Part shown: one piece after another, positions 46,897 through 55,364 of the stretch | Layout of the letters: each line of letters starts with the position of its first letter | Numbering within the stretch: the stretch's first letter is position 1 | Origin: Marinomonas maritima | GTDB taxonomy: Bacteria > Pseudomonadota > Gammaproteobacteria > Pseudomonadales > Marinomonadaceae | NCBI RefSeq assembly: GCF_024435075.2 | Contig: NZ_JAMZEG020000003.1 | Coordinates: 434,001 to 498,000, forward strand | Reading direction: 5' to 3' | Length of the DNA: 64,000 nucleotides | Translations under genes and position numbers: made by a program | Notes under the pieces: generated by a model | Seen by the model: only the letters and a program-made list of their open reading frames with translations | What the model was told of the DNA's origin: nothing | The model's database searches: none

Positions 46897-47658
46897 ATGA
46901 AACGCGCACGAATTTTATTCAATGAAGAAACGTTAAACGTAACCATCAACAATGACGGAAAAGTCGTCACTGAGAAAGGCACTGTATTGGAAGAAGGTTC
47001 TTTTACTTGGCTACCACCTTGTGAAGGGAAAGCCTTTGTACTGGCAATTAACTACGCAGACCACGCCGCCGAATTGTCTTTTAAAGCACCGGATGAGCCT
47101 TTAGTGTTTCTAAAATCCAGCAACACCTTGATTGGTCACAACCAAAAAACCTACCAGCCAGACAACATCGATTTCATGCATTACGAATGTGAGCTGGTGG
47201 TGGTCATCGGTAAAGAAGCGAAAAACGTCTCCCTAGAAAGCGCCATGGATTACGTAGGTGGTTACACAGTCGGCAACGACTATGCCATTCGTGATTATCT
47301 CGAAAACTACTATCGCCCTAACCTACGAGTAAAAAGTCGAGACACCTGCACGCCAATCGGCCCTTATATTATTGATGCGGCAGAAATACCCGATCCTCAT
47401 AACCTTGCGATCCGCACTTACATTAACGGTGAGTTGAAACAAGAAGGTTCTACCAAAGACTTAATCTTCAATGTGCCTTATTTGGTGTCTTACTTGAGCA
47501 ACATCATGACACTGACACCGGGCGACATGATTTTCACGGGCACACCAGAAGGCCTTGCCCATGTGTACCCAGGAGATGAAGTCATTGTAGAAGTGGAAGG
47601 TGTTGGCAGACTAAAAAATACCATTATTTCCGAAACAGACTATCTAAACAGCCTCTAA
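46897..47658 (+). CDS. hpaG2: Homoprotocatechuate isomerase/decarboxylase, HpaG2 subunit (HpaG C-terminal half)
   Basis: A 253-residue FAH-family enzyme matching the C-terminal half of HpaG. The metal ligands are visible in HYECELVVVIGK and GGYTVGNDYAIRD, and the family C-terminus is MIFTGTPEGLAHVYPGD. The start is the ATG at 46897, 7 nt after AGGAG; earlier GTG and ATG codons (46888, 46891) overlap that site. It should act with HpaG1 as a heteromer in place of the E. coli fusion. Confidence 0.93.
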   Translation: MKRARILFNEETLNVTINNDGKVVTEKGTVLEEGSFTWLPPCEGKAFVLAINYADHAAELSFKAPDEPLVFLKSSNTLIGHNQKTYQPDNIDFMHYECELVVVIGKEAKNVSLESAMDYVGGYTVGNDYAIRDYLENYYRPNLRVKSRDTCTPIGPYIIDAAEIPDPHNLAIRTYINGELKQEGSTKDLIFNVPYLVSYLSNIMTLTPGDMIFTGTPEGLAHVYPGDEVIVEVEGVGRLKNTIISETDYLNSL

Positions 47659-47681
47659 TAAAAACAAAAAAGGAATTGACC

Positions 47682-48485
47682 ATGTTATCCACTGACATCA
47701 TTAAGCAATGTGCTCAACGCTTACATCAGGCAGAAAAAAAACGCGTTCAAATTCGTCAAATATCCTTGGATTATCCCGACATTGAGATCGACGACGCCTA
47801 TGCAATTCAAAGCGAATGGTTAAAGATAAAACTGGCGGAAGGTCGTAGCATCATCGGTCACAAAATTGGCTTAACCTCGCGCGCCATGCAGCAAAGTTCG
47901 CAAATTGACGAACCCGATTACGGCACCTTACTGGATGACATGTTGTATCACGATGGTTGTGAGATCGACACGGACAAATTCATCGTGCCGCGCATCGAAG
48001 TCGAATTGGCTTTTATCTTGAAGAAGCCACTAAAAGGCCCAAACTGCACCATGTTTGACGTGTACAACGCGACAGACTACGTGGTTCCAGCTCTTGAACT
48101 GATTGACGCTCGCAGCCAATCCATTGATCCAGAAACCAAACGTCCGCGTTTGGTTTACGACACCATTTCAGACAATGCGGCAAACGCAGCGATCATTCTA
48201 GGTGGTCGCCCTATCAAAATCGATGAAATGGACTTACGTTGGGTGTCTGCCATTATGATGCGTAACGGCGTCATTGAAGAAACAGGCGTCGCCGCTGCCG
48301 TACTCAATCATCCGGCAAATGGAGTCGCTTGGTTGGCCAACAAACTGGCGCCGTTTGATGTAGAGCTGGAAGCGGGGCAGATTATTCTCGGTGGCTCTTT
48401 CACTCGTCCAACGCCAGCACGTAAAGGCGATACCTTTACTGTCGATTATGGCCCTCTAGGGACAGTATCCTGCTACTTTAAGTAA
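47682..48485 (+). CDS. hpaH: 2-Oxo-hept-4-ene-1,7-dioate hydratase
   Basis: HpaH adds water to 2-oxohept-4-enedioate, giving 4-hydroxy-2-oxoheptane-1,7-dioate. The 267-residue protein belongs to the hydratase/decarboxylase group with the FAH-like fold (MhpD family). Segments include IIGHKIGLTSRAMQQSS, PRIEVELAFILKKPL with metal ligands, VVPALELIDARSQS and GQIILGGSFTRP. The start is the ATG at 47682 with AGGA 7 nt upstream; a TTG two codons earlier is less likely. It lies 23 bp after hpaG2. Confidence 0.94.
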   Translation: MLSTDIIKQCAQRLHQAEKKRVQIRQISLDYPDIEIDDAYAIQSEWLKIKLAEGRSIIGHKIGLTSRAMQQSSQIDEPDYGTLLDDMLYHDGCEIDTDKFIVPRIEVELAFILKKPLKGPNCTMFDVYNATDYVVPALELIDARSQSIDPETKRPRLVYDTISDNAANAAIILGGRPIKIDEMDLRWVSAIMMRNGVIEETGVAAAVLNHPANGVAWLANKLAPFDVELEAGQIILGGSFTRPTPARKGDTFTVDYGPLGTVSCYFK

Positions 48486-48562
48486 CAGGATTTCTTTAAA
48501 TAAAAGTGATTATTTAAGTAACTGATAGAACATAATGTCAAAAAAAGACTGAGGAACATCGG

Positions 48563-49372
48563 ATGAGCGCGCCAAAAAACGAATTTAAGATGGCTCTTAA
48601 AAACCGTGAAACACAGATCGGTTTATGGCTTGGTCTTGCCAATCCCTACACAGCCGAGCTGATAGCGTCAGCAGGGTTTGATTGGTTATTGATAGATGGT
48701 GAACACGCACCCAATACCTTGCAAACCATGCTAGGTCAATTGCAAGCCATCGCGCCTTATCCTAGCCATCCGATTGTGCGTCCCGCTTGGGCAGACCATG
48801 TCAGCTTAAAGCAAATCCTTGACCTTGGTGTACAAACTGTTTTGGCACCCATGATCGACAGCGCCGAACAAGCCGAGCAAGTTGTCAAAGCCACACGTTA
48901 TCCTCCACAGGGGGTTAGGGGTGTCGGTAGTGCTTTAGCGCGTGCTTCTCAGTTCAATCGCACACCCCATTATTTAACAACAGCCAACGATGAGATTTGT
49001 GTACTGGTGCAAATTGAAACGCTTGCTGGCGTCAGCGCACTGGACGATATTTTGGACGTTGACGGTGTTGACGGTGTATTCATTGGTCCGGCGGATCTAA
49101 GTGCTTCAATGGGTTTTATTGGTCAACCCAATCACCCTGACGTGGTCGCGGTCATCGAAGCTTGTATTGCTAAAATCGTTGCTAAAAACAAAGCACCAGG
49201 AATTTTAATGGCCGCGGAAGATCAAGCTAAACGCTACATTGCTCAAGGTGCGCTGTTCGTCGCGGTCGGTAGTGACACGGGACTACTGATGAATAGCACA
49301 AAGACACTTGTGGAAAAATACAAAGCAAACACAAGCATCAGTGATGCTCCAATTAGTAGCTCCGTCTACTAA
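48563..49372 (+). CDS. hpaI: 4-Hydroxy-2-oxo-heptane-1,7-dioate aldolase
   Basis: HpaI is a metal-dependent class II aldolase that splits 4-hydroxy-2-oxoheptanedioate to pyruvate and succinate semialdehyde, the last ring-fission step. The 269-residue protein shows LLIDGEHAPNTLQTML, the substrate arginine in PIVRPAW, VQIETLAGV with the metal glutamate, and VDGVFIGPADLSASMG. It follows hpaH by 77 bp. The succinate semialdehyde formed is a plausible substrate for the aldehyde dehydrogenase encoded three genes downstream. Confidence 0.95.
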   Translation: MSAPKNEFKMALKNRETQIGLWLGLANPYTAELIASAGFDWLLIDGEHAPNTLQTMLGQLQAIAPYPSHPIVRPAWADHVSLKQILDLGVQTVLAPMIDSAEQAEQVVKATRYPPQGVRGVGSALARASQFNRTPHYLTTANDEICVLVQIETLAGVSALDDILDVDGVDGVFIGPADLSASMGFIGQPNHPDVVAVIEACIAKIVAKNKAPGILMAAEDQAKRYIAQGALFVAVGSDTGLLMNSTKTLVEKYKANTSISDAPISSSVY

Positions 49373-49398
49373 GCTCTGTTATTGCGTAGTGAGAACTG

Positions 49399-50301
49399 AT
49401 GATGACTAAAGAATGGATTCCTAACCTACAGATAGGCCAAGATTACGATAATAAATATCGTGATGCGGACATTCATTTTGATCGTCTTGGTACGATGGCC
49501 GACTTCTTTGGTCGGGATATGCCTGTACATATGCACGCCGATTTTTGCCAAATTCATTTTGTATTGTCAGGCAAGACCCAATTTAATATCGACCAAAATC
49601 AGTACAAAACTTCCGACGCCGCCATTTTTTACACACCACCAGCGACGCCACATGCGTTTCTTACCGAAGCGAATGCACCCGGCTACGTGCTGACTCTACA
49701 TCATTCTATTGTGAATGCACTAGCAGAAGAATTGGGCGGTCACACACAAAACCGTTTCTTGATTTTGCCAGTCTGCCTTACGTCTGCCGACATGAGCTCA
49801 GAGAAAGAAAAAGTCTTTAAAACGACATTAGCACTGATTGATATCATTAAATCCGAATGGGGCAGCGAGCTCCCCCACAAAAATGACGCTATTCTAGGCC
49901 TAATTAAAGTATTGCTACTGAACATTTTTAGATTGTCTGAGTCAGGTGAAAAGGCCAATAGCAGCACACGCCATGAGGTCGAAATTTATAAGCACTTTAA
50001 TCGCCTTGTGGAGGAAAACTATAAAGCAGAGAAAACCATTTCCTTTTATTGTCAGCAACTTGATATCAATGAAAGTCGTTTAAATTATGTCTGCAAAAAA
50101 GTCTCTGGCGCACCGCCTAAAACCATTATTAATAGCCGTGTCATTCTGGAAGCAAAGCGGCACATTGTTCACGCTAACCGAAGTTTGAACGAATTATCGT
50201 ATGACCTTGGGTATTTAGACCCTTCTTATTTTTCTCGTTTCTTCCAGATCAAAACAGGGCTGACACCCAGTGAATATAAAAAACAAAATAACCAAGGGTA
50301 A
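49399..50301 (+). CDS. hpaA: AraC-family transcriptional activator HpaA
   Basis: A 300-residue AraC/XylS regulator. The N-terminal cupin-like effector domain includes DMPVHMHADFCQIHFVLSG and YKTSDAAIFYTPPATPHAF. The C-terminal DNA-binding domain (about residues 200-300) has two helix-turn-helix motifs and the AraC signature LSYDLGYLDPSYFSRFFQ. In E. coli W, HpaA activates the hydroxylase operon in response to 4-hydroxyphenylacetate; the same role is inferred here, where the hydroxylase genes lie about 5.5 kb downstream. It is 26 bp after hpaI, within the operon. Confidence 0.92.
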   Translation: MMTKEWIPNLQIGQDYDNKYRDADIHFDRLGTMADFFGRDMPVHMHADFCQIHFVLSGKTQFNIDQNQYKTSDAAIFYTPPATPHAFLTEANAPGYVLTLHHSIVNALAEELGGHTQNRFLILPVCLTSADMSSEKEKVFKTTLALIDIIKSEWGSELPHKNDAILGLIKVLLLNIFRLSESGEKANSSTRHEVEIYKHFNRLVEENYKAEKTISFYCQQLDINESRLNYVCKKVSGAPPKTIINSRVILEAKRHIVHANRSLNELSYDLGYLDPSYFSRFFQIKTGLTPSEYKKQNNQG

Positions 50302-50305
50302 TACA

Positions 50306-50749
50306 ATGCTGAATGCGATTCGACAGACAAAAGAGCTCAGCCACGAGTCCGCGGTACAAATGTGTCTTGCCGCCATAGCCCATGCCAACGCCCTGCCCGC
50401 GACTATTGGCGTCGTTATCTTAACGCCGTCTGGTGTGGAACTGGCAGCTGTCCGCATGAACAAGGCCCCGCTTCATGCATTGGGTATTGCTCGTAAAAAA
50501 GCGTACACCTCAGCCAGCTTTAACGTCTCCAGCCTGTCTTGGCAGGAAAAGCTCAAGCATAAGCCCAATACCATGAGCGCGCTATTAAGAGAAGACAACT
50601 TCACCTATTTGGGTGGCGGCCTGCCTGTCATCGTAGACAAAGAGATTCTCGGCGCCATTGGCGTATCAGGCGCGACGGAACAACAAGACATAGAGTGCGC
50701 AGAATACGCTATCAAAAAATTATTAAGCTCACTCTCTCCATCAACATAA
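50306..50749 (+). CDS. GlcG/HbpS family protein (DUF336)
   Basis: A 147-residue protein of the GlcG/HbpS (DUF336) family. I use the ATG at 50306, which has AAGGG upstream and follows the hpaA stop closely; an earlier frame extension overlaps hpaA. The conserved core is PSGVELAAVRMNKAPLHALG, AYTSASF and GGGLPVIVDKEILGAIGVSG. Family members include haem-binding HbpS and accessory proteins of glycolate and aromatic catabolism operons, mostly of unknown function. Its place between hpaA and the aldehyde dehydrogenase suggests a role in this pathway, not yet known. Confidence 0.85.
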   Translation: MLNAIRQTKELSHESAVQMCLAAIAHANALPATIGVVILTPSGVELAAVRMNKAPLHALGIARKKAYTSASFNVSSLSWQEKLKHKPNTMSALLREDNFTYLGGGLPVIVDKEILGAIGVSGATEQQDIECAEYAIKKLLSSLSPST

Positions 50750-50765
50750 CAAGAGAAATATCAAA

Positions 50766-52196
50766 ATGTTGCAATCAAGCTACCCTTTTTACCTCGCTAA
50801 CAAGCCCGTATATGCCAATCAAGATCTAGCGGTTACTAATAAATACAACAACCAAATCGCGACCCATGTGGCAATGGCGAGTACGGCCGATATAGACCAA
50901 GCCATAGCCGCCGCGGACAAGGCAAAACACGCTATGCAAGCCTTGCCAGCGTACAAGCGTCAGGCGATTTTGCAACATTGCATCACGCGCTTTAAAGAAC
51001 GCTTTGAAGAGCTGGCTTATGCTCTTTGCATCGAAGCGGGAAAACCAATCAAAGACTCACGCGGTGAAGTAACTCGTCTGATTGATACTTTCCAAATTGC
51101 AGCCGAAGAAGCGACTCGAATCTATGGCGAAGTCATGCCAATGGATATTTCGCCTCGTTCTGAAGACTATCAAGGCATGTGGAAACGCGTCCCTATCGGG
51201 CCATGCTCATTCATCTCACCGTTTAACTTCCCGCTGAATTTGGCAGCTCATAAAATCGCGCCCGCCATTGCGGCAGGCTGTCCGTTTATTTTAAAGCCTG
51301 CCAGCTTGACACCAGTAAGCGCTTTAATTGTGGCGGAGATTCTAGCCGAAACCGATTTACCCGAAGGTGCATTTTCCATATTGCCTTGCCATCGTGATGG
51401 CGCAGATTTATTTACCACCGATGAGCGCTTAAAACTTTTGAGCTTCACCGGCTCCCCTGACGTTGGTTGGGCATTAAAAGCCAAGGCAGGCAAAAAACCG
51501 GTGGTATTAGAACTTGGTGGCAACGCCGCTTGTATCGTGGATCACGACACGGATCTAGACGATGCCGTACAACGCATTATCTTCGGCGCTTACTATCAGT
51601 CAGGACAAAGTTGTATCAGTGTGCAACGTATTATTGTTCACGAATCCCTGTACGACGACGCTAAGGCTCGCCTCATAAAAGCGGTAAACAACCTCGTTAT
51701 GGGTGACCCGTTAGAGGAGGCCACTTTCATCGGGCCGATGATTTCTGAAAAAGAGGCCGCTCGCTTACACGGCTGGGTCGAAGAAGCACGCAATGGTGGC
51801 GCAACGGTGTTGGCTGGCGGTCACCGCGAAGGCGCGATGCTGGAAGCCACTTTGCTTGAAAACGTAAAACCAGAGATGTCTATTTCGTCTCAAGAAGCCT
51901 TTGGCCCTGTGGCCATTTTGTCTAAATTTACTGACTTCGACGCAGCACTGGAAGAAGTCAATAACTCGGACTTTGGATTGCAAGCGGGCATTTTCACCAA
52001 GGATATTTACAAGGCTTACAAGGCATGGGAAGTGCTGGAAGTGGGCGGTGTTGTGATTGGCGATGTGCCTTCTTGGCGCGTTGATCACATGCCTTATGGC
52101 GGTGTGAAAGACAGCGGTTTAGGACGTGAAGGTGTGCGCTTTGCCATTGAAGATATGACAGAGCTAAAACTGATGGTGCTTAGAACGCCAAAATAA
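50766..52196 (+). CDS. NAD(P)-dependent aldehyde dehydrogenase, candidate succinate-semialdehyde dehydrogenase
   Basis: A 476-residue aldehyde dehydrogenase with general-base Glu249 (VVLELGGNAA), nucleophile Cys283 (YQSGQSCISVQR) and NAD-binding LLSFTGSPDVGW. The sequence is distant from HpaE. It is nearer the group that includes lactaldehyde, glyceraldehyde-3-phosphate and phosphonoacetaldehyde dehydrogenases (FNFPLNLAAHKIAPA). Since HpaI releases succinate semialdehyde, this enzyme may carry it on to succinate; that is an inference from operon position. It is 16 bp after the GlcG-like gene. Confidence 0.9.
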   Translation: MLQSSYPFYLANKPVYANQDLAVTNKYNNQIATHVAMASTADIDQAIAAADKAKHAMQALPAYKRQAILQHCITRFKERFEELAYALCIEAGKPIKDSRGEVTRLIDTFQIAAEEATRIYGEVMPMDISPRSEDYQGMWKRVPIGPCSFISPFNFPLNLAAHKIAPAIAAGCPFILKPASLTPVSALIVAEILAETDLPEGAFSILPCHRDGADLFTTDERLKLLSFTGSPDVGWALKAKAGKKPVVLELGGNAACIVDHDTDLDDAVQRIIFGAYYQSGQSCISVQRIIVHESLYDDAKARLIKAVNNLVMGDPLEEATFIGPMISEKEAARLHGWVEEARNGGATVLAGGHREGAMLEATLLENVKPEMSISSQEAFGPVAILSKFTDFDAALEEVNNSDFGLQAGIFTKDIYKAYKAWEVLEVGGVVIGDVPSWRVDHMPYGGVKDSGLGREGVRFAIEDMTELKLMVLRTPK

Positions 52197-52214
52197 ATCA
52201 TTGTCGTCACCGTA

Positions 52215-52245
52215 AAAGCCGATAACAGCACATGTTATCGGCTTT
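52215..52245. terminator. Long perfect hairpin after the aldehyde dehydrogenase gene
   Basis: A 13-bp perfect stem, AAAGCCGATAACA with TGTTATCGGCTTT, around a 5-nt loop. On the plus strand only three T follow directly, so termination may be partial; the transporter gene starts 33 bp downstream. Confidence 0.6.
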
Positions 52246-52278
52246 GCACTTTGCCAAATAGATTATCAGAGACTCGTT

Positions 52279-53467
52279 ATGACGAACGCCCATACCCAGC
52301 CACCCTCTAAATGGATGATCCCTCTGCTCGGCTATTTGGTGTCTTTTGGACCACTGTCCATCGACATGTACTTGCCCAGTCTGCCCACTATTGCCAATGA
52401 TCTGGGCAGCTCTCAAGTGACTATTCAATACACGATTACAACATTCTTGTTTGGCATGGCGATAGGCATGCTGTTCTTTGGCCCCATGTCCGATTTGATG
52501 GGTCGCAAAAAGTTACTGCTCATCGGCACGACTTCCTACGTCAGCAGCAGCATTGGTTGCGCCTTGGTTAATAATGGCGAATCCTTAATTCTATTACGCT
52601 TTTTGCAAGCACTGGGCGCTGCCGCTGCAGGGGTATTAGGACGTGCCTTAGTCCGAGATTTATTTCCGCTCGATAAAGCCGCGGGGATTCTTTCCAATAT
52701 GCACATTATCTCCATGGGCGTGATGCTAATGTCGCCCATTTTAGGCGCCTATATTGTTACTTGGCTGGATTGGCGTTGGATTTTCTATTTTCTCTCGGCG
52801 CTTTCTTTTCTGGGCTTAATCGGGATTTTTTTCATCATCCAAGAATCGACAATCAACATCACCACCAAGACAAGCATTCGTAGTTATTTGGCTGTTTATG
52901 GCGAGTGTCTAAGCAATAAAAAAGTCACTTTTTATTTACTTGCCAACGGTTTTTCTTTTGGTGGTATGTTTGCCTTTATCGCGGCATCGGCCTTCGTCTA
53001 CATTGACTTTTTCGGTTTTTCTGAAACCACTTATGCCATCGTATTTTCCTCTAATATTGCCATGGTGATTGCCGCGACCTTATATCAACAAAGTTTTGGT
53101 GAGCCGATTTACTGTCTATAAAGCATTACGAGTGACATCCGCTACGTCGTTAAGTGCGACCTTAATGATTTTTATCGTCGCCCTCTTTTTCCCAAAAAAT
53201 GTGTCACTCTTTATAGCCGTAACCATGTTATACATCAGTGTAACGGGCGCTATCGGCGCTAATAGTTTGGCGTGTTTGTTTGACTTAAAGCCATCAAGAG
53301 CAGGCACGATGGCAGGACTGCTTGTTTCAACTCAGTTTATTGTGGGTGGCATTGTCAGCGCCGTCACCAGCTTGATATTTGATGGTTCCGCGAGCTCATT
53401 ACTCGTGATGATGGGGATTTGCGGAGGGCTGAGTTATTTATTTCACCTTATATCCCAAAGGCCATAA
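52279..53467 (+). pseudogene. Bcr/CflA family MFS transporter, broken by a frameshift
   Basis: A 12-helix drug-resistance-type major facilitator split over two frames. The first part (52279-53121) has the Bcr/CflA mark PLSIDMYLPSLPTI and MSDLMGRKKLLLIG (motif A), with RALVRDLFPLDKAAG further on. It reads normally to about 53079. The family sequence then continues one frame over (INKVLVSRFTVYKALRV...) to 53467, whereas the first frame ends in unrelated residues at 53121. One extra base near 53077-53080 explains it. Joined, the protein would have about 395 residues, the normal length. It could have moved aromatic acids or pathway by-products; a sequencing error is possible. Confidence 0.85.
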
Positions 53468-53589
53468 TGAAAGTCGCACTTCTTATCTGAAACTAAGGAA
53501 TAGTGTTCTAGAAGGATATTCTGCTGTGCAAAAACAACTGGGATGTATTTACGTTGGTAGGGGAAATGTACGCGTAAGAAGCAATAAAA

Positions 53590-53611
53590 AAAGAACATAT
53601 ACATGTTCTTT
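53590..53611. terminator. Terminator between the MFS and quinone reductase-like genes
   Basis: A 9-bp stem, AAAGAACAT with ATGTTCTTT, around ATAC. On the minus strand it is followed by TTTTTATT, so it should end the merR-quinone reductase unit; it may serve the plus strand too. Confidence 0.75.
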
Positions 53612-53649
53612 TAGAAGGAATTTTACTGCCTCAGCCTACACCAATTACG

Positions 53650-54225
53650 TTATTGGCCTTTACTGGCCATTTCCTGAACCGTCTTTTCCCAATGCAATTT
53701 GTCTTCAGCGTTCGACCCGATAATAGAACCAAAAAGATTCGTTTCTGCTTTTTCAAAACCGCAAAACTGTAGAGTATAAAGATCCAGTTGTGCGAGAGCG
53801 GGAGCGGCCTGTTCTTCTGCATAGTCTGATGGTGCATCCATCGTAACAATGATCCTAGACGTTTTTCCTTTCAGTAATGGCAATGGTAAAGGATTATTGC
53901 CTTCGTATTTGAATGAAAAACTAGGTAAAAACGTTCTATCAAATAAACCTTTTAGTTTTGCTGGTAGACCACCCCACCAAATGGGCGTGATAATCACGAT
54001 GTGGTCAGCCCATAATATTGCTTCTTGAAAACCCACTAAACAAGGCTCTAACTCTTGCCTAGCATCGTAGCCACAATCAAGACTTGGATTGAATTCCATA
54101 TTTGATAAATTAAAGCGTCTAACATCAAAATGCTCACTTGCTTTAATGTCATAGAGGTCACCTAAATGCTGGCAATAACTATTGGGTTTGGGGTTTCCAC
54201 CTAGAGCGACTATTTTCTTTGTCAT
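53650..54225 (-). CDS. NAD(P)H dehydrogenase (quinone)/flavodoxin-fold oxidoreductase
   Basis: A 191-residue flavodoxin-like reductase of the NQO/MdaB/KefF type. The FMN-binding start is KKIVALGGNPKPNSYCQHL, and the NQO motif TPIWWGGLPAKLKGLFDR is followed by FLPSFSFKYEG. The ATG at 54225 is chosen because AGGAG is spaced 9 nt from it, while an ATG three codons earlier abuts the site. It lies downstream of a MerR regulator on the same strand (37-bp gap), so control by that regulator is likely. The physiological quinone or electrophile is unknown. Confidence 0.9.
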   Translation of the reverse strand: MTKKIVALGGNPKPNSYCQHLGDLYDIKASEHFDVRRFNLSNMEFNPSLDCGYDARQELEPCLVGFQEAILWADHIVIITPIWWGGLPAKLKGLFDRTFLPSFSFKYEGNNPLPLPLLKGKTSRIIVTMDAPSDYAEEQAAPALAQLDLYTLQFCGFEKAETNLFGSIIGSNAEDKLHWEKTVQEMASKGQ

Positions 54226-54262
54226 CTTACTCATCTCCTATGTTGTGAGTCTGACAACCATT

Positions 54263-54640
54263 CTAATCTCTGCCCTTAGGGGGAGAGTCAACATGTAATG
54301 GACAAAAATCTATCGTTAACAAACACGTTTCGACTCTTTTCACTTTAATATTTAAATCATCTACCTTTAGTAATAACTGCTGCTTAAGCTCTAATAGAAA
54401 TTTTCCAACGCCCGACCAGTCAACATCGCCATTTTTATAGACAATTGCACTTTTTAGCTGCGATAACGTGACGCCTAGTAGTTTTGCCTCTTTAATCAAG
54501 TTTAGAATATCGAGATGTGACTCATTATAGACTCGATATTTTCCTTTTCTTGGTGGTGGCATGATCAAGCCCTTTTCCTCATATAGACGAATAGCTTTGA
54601 TTGAAAGCCCTGTTATTTTCGCTACTTCACCTATGTACAT
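54263..54640 (-). CDS. MerR-family transcriptional regulator
   Basis: A 125-residue MerR regulator. The winged helix-turn-helix is GEVAKITGLSIKAIRLYEEKGL, followed by YRVYNESHLDILNLIKEAKLLG and a coiled-coil helix. The C-terminus keeps two cysteines (CLLTIDFCPLH), which might bind metal or sense thiol stress, but the spacing is not that of MerR, CueR or ZntR. The start is the ATG at 54640 with AGGGG upstream; a GTG two codons earlier overlaps that site. An imperfect dyad (CTCC..TA and TAAGG.G type) lies at 54646-54664 and may be its operator. Confidence 0.88.
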   Translation of the reverse strand: MYIGEVAKITGLSIKAIRLYEEKGLIMPPPRKGKYRVYNESHLDILNLIKEAKLLGVTLSQLKSAIVYKNGDVDWSGVGKFLLELKQQLLLKVDDLNIKVKRVETCLLTIDFCPLHVDSPPKGRD

Positions 54641-54830
54641 TTTCACCCCTAAGCTTATAAGGAGACTGTTGGAATACTCTATTCTCAGCCTGTTTATTAA
54701 ATAAAAACCACACTATTTGACATCGACTTGAGATTCAATAGGTCAGGGTCGACGCTCAGGCAACGGTACTTTGTGTGCTTGGGCGTCGTGTTATCTGTGA
54801 AAATTTTACTTTAGAGCTAAAGAAGTATAA

Positions 54831-55202
54831 CTAACGAGTATGCTCGAAGCGTAGATTGCCGTCATCAACGCCAACTTCCCTAAAACCATTAGAAATCAAC
54901 ACTTTTTTAGACGCTTCATTGTCCGGAGCGGTATGAGCAACAATACTGTTTGTTTGGTCAAAGGAAGATGCATGTAAAACAAGCGCCTTCACTATTTCTG
55001 TCGCATAACCCTGTCGCTGCCACTCAGGCAGCACAGAATAGCCAATTTCTACTACGCCATTGCTATCTGGGGGACCAAAATAGCCACCAGAACCAACAAG
55101 AACCCTTTTCCTTGAAACGGGATCAATATTTATTGCATACCAGCCATACCAACCCTTAGCGGCTTCACCACCATTCTCGAAACAGGAAAGAAAAAACACC
55201 AT
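54831..55202 (-). CDS. GNAT family N-acetyltransferase, N-terminus unclear
   Basis: The 123 residues from the first ATG (55202) contain the acetyl-CoA site VEIGYSVLPEWQRQGYATEI and the later motif APDNEASKKVLISNGFREVG of a RimJ/RimL-like acetyltransferase. The family normally starts about 50 residues earlier. The frame is open upstream as far as 55361 and encodes a family-like sequence (ELETPQLLSEKL, SDWPPGEYDRDAM), but it has no ATG, GTG or TTG. Either a rare start such as ATT or ATA is used or the start was lost. Substrate unknown. Confidence 0.75.
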   Translation of the reverse strand: MVFFLSCFENGGEAAKGWYGWYAINIDPVSRKRVLVGSGGYFGPPDSNGVVEIGYSVLPEWQRQGYATEIVKALVLHASSFDQTNSIVAHTAPDNEASKKVLISNGFREVGVDDGNLRFEHTR

Positions 55203-55364
55203 GGCATCTCGGTCGTATTCACCAGGAGGCCAATCACTTGAAACATCTGCATTTAATTTTTCAGAAAGTAGCTGTGGTGTTTCAAGCTCTATACGAATAT
55301 GGGTTGATGAGGATGATATTAGTTCGATGCGATCTGATATTAAATTTTTAATAATTTTAGTTTA

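Noticed and set aside
48497..48515. Hairpin AAATAA/TTATTT between hpaH and hpaI
   Set aside because: Weak six-pair A/T stem without a T run; a terminator inside the operon is not supported.
3785..53467. Reading the three frameshifts as one shared programmed recoding system
   Set aside because: Only the chemoreceptor has a slippery heptamer; yjbQ and the MFS gene break at unrelated sequences, so a common mechanism is not supported.
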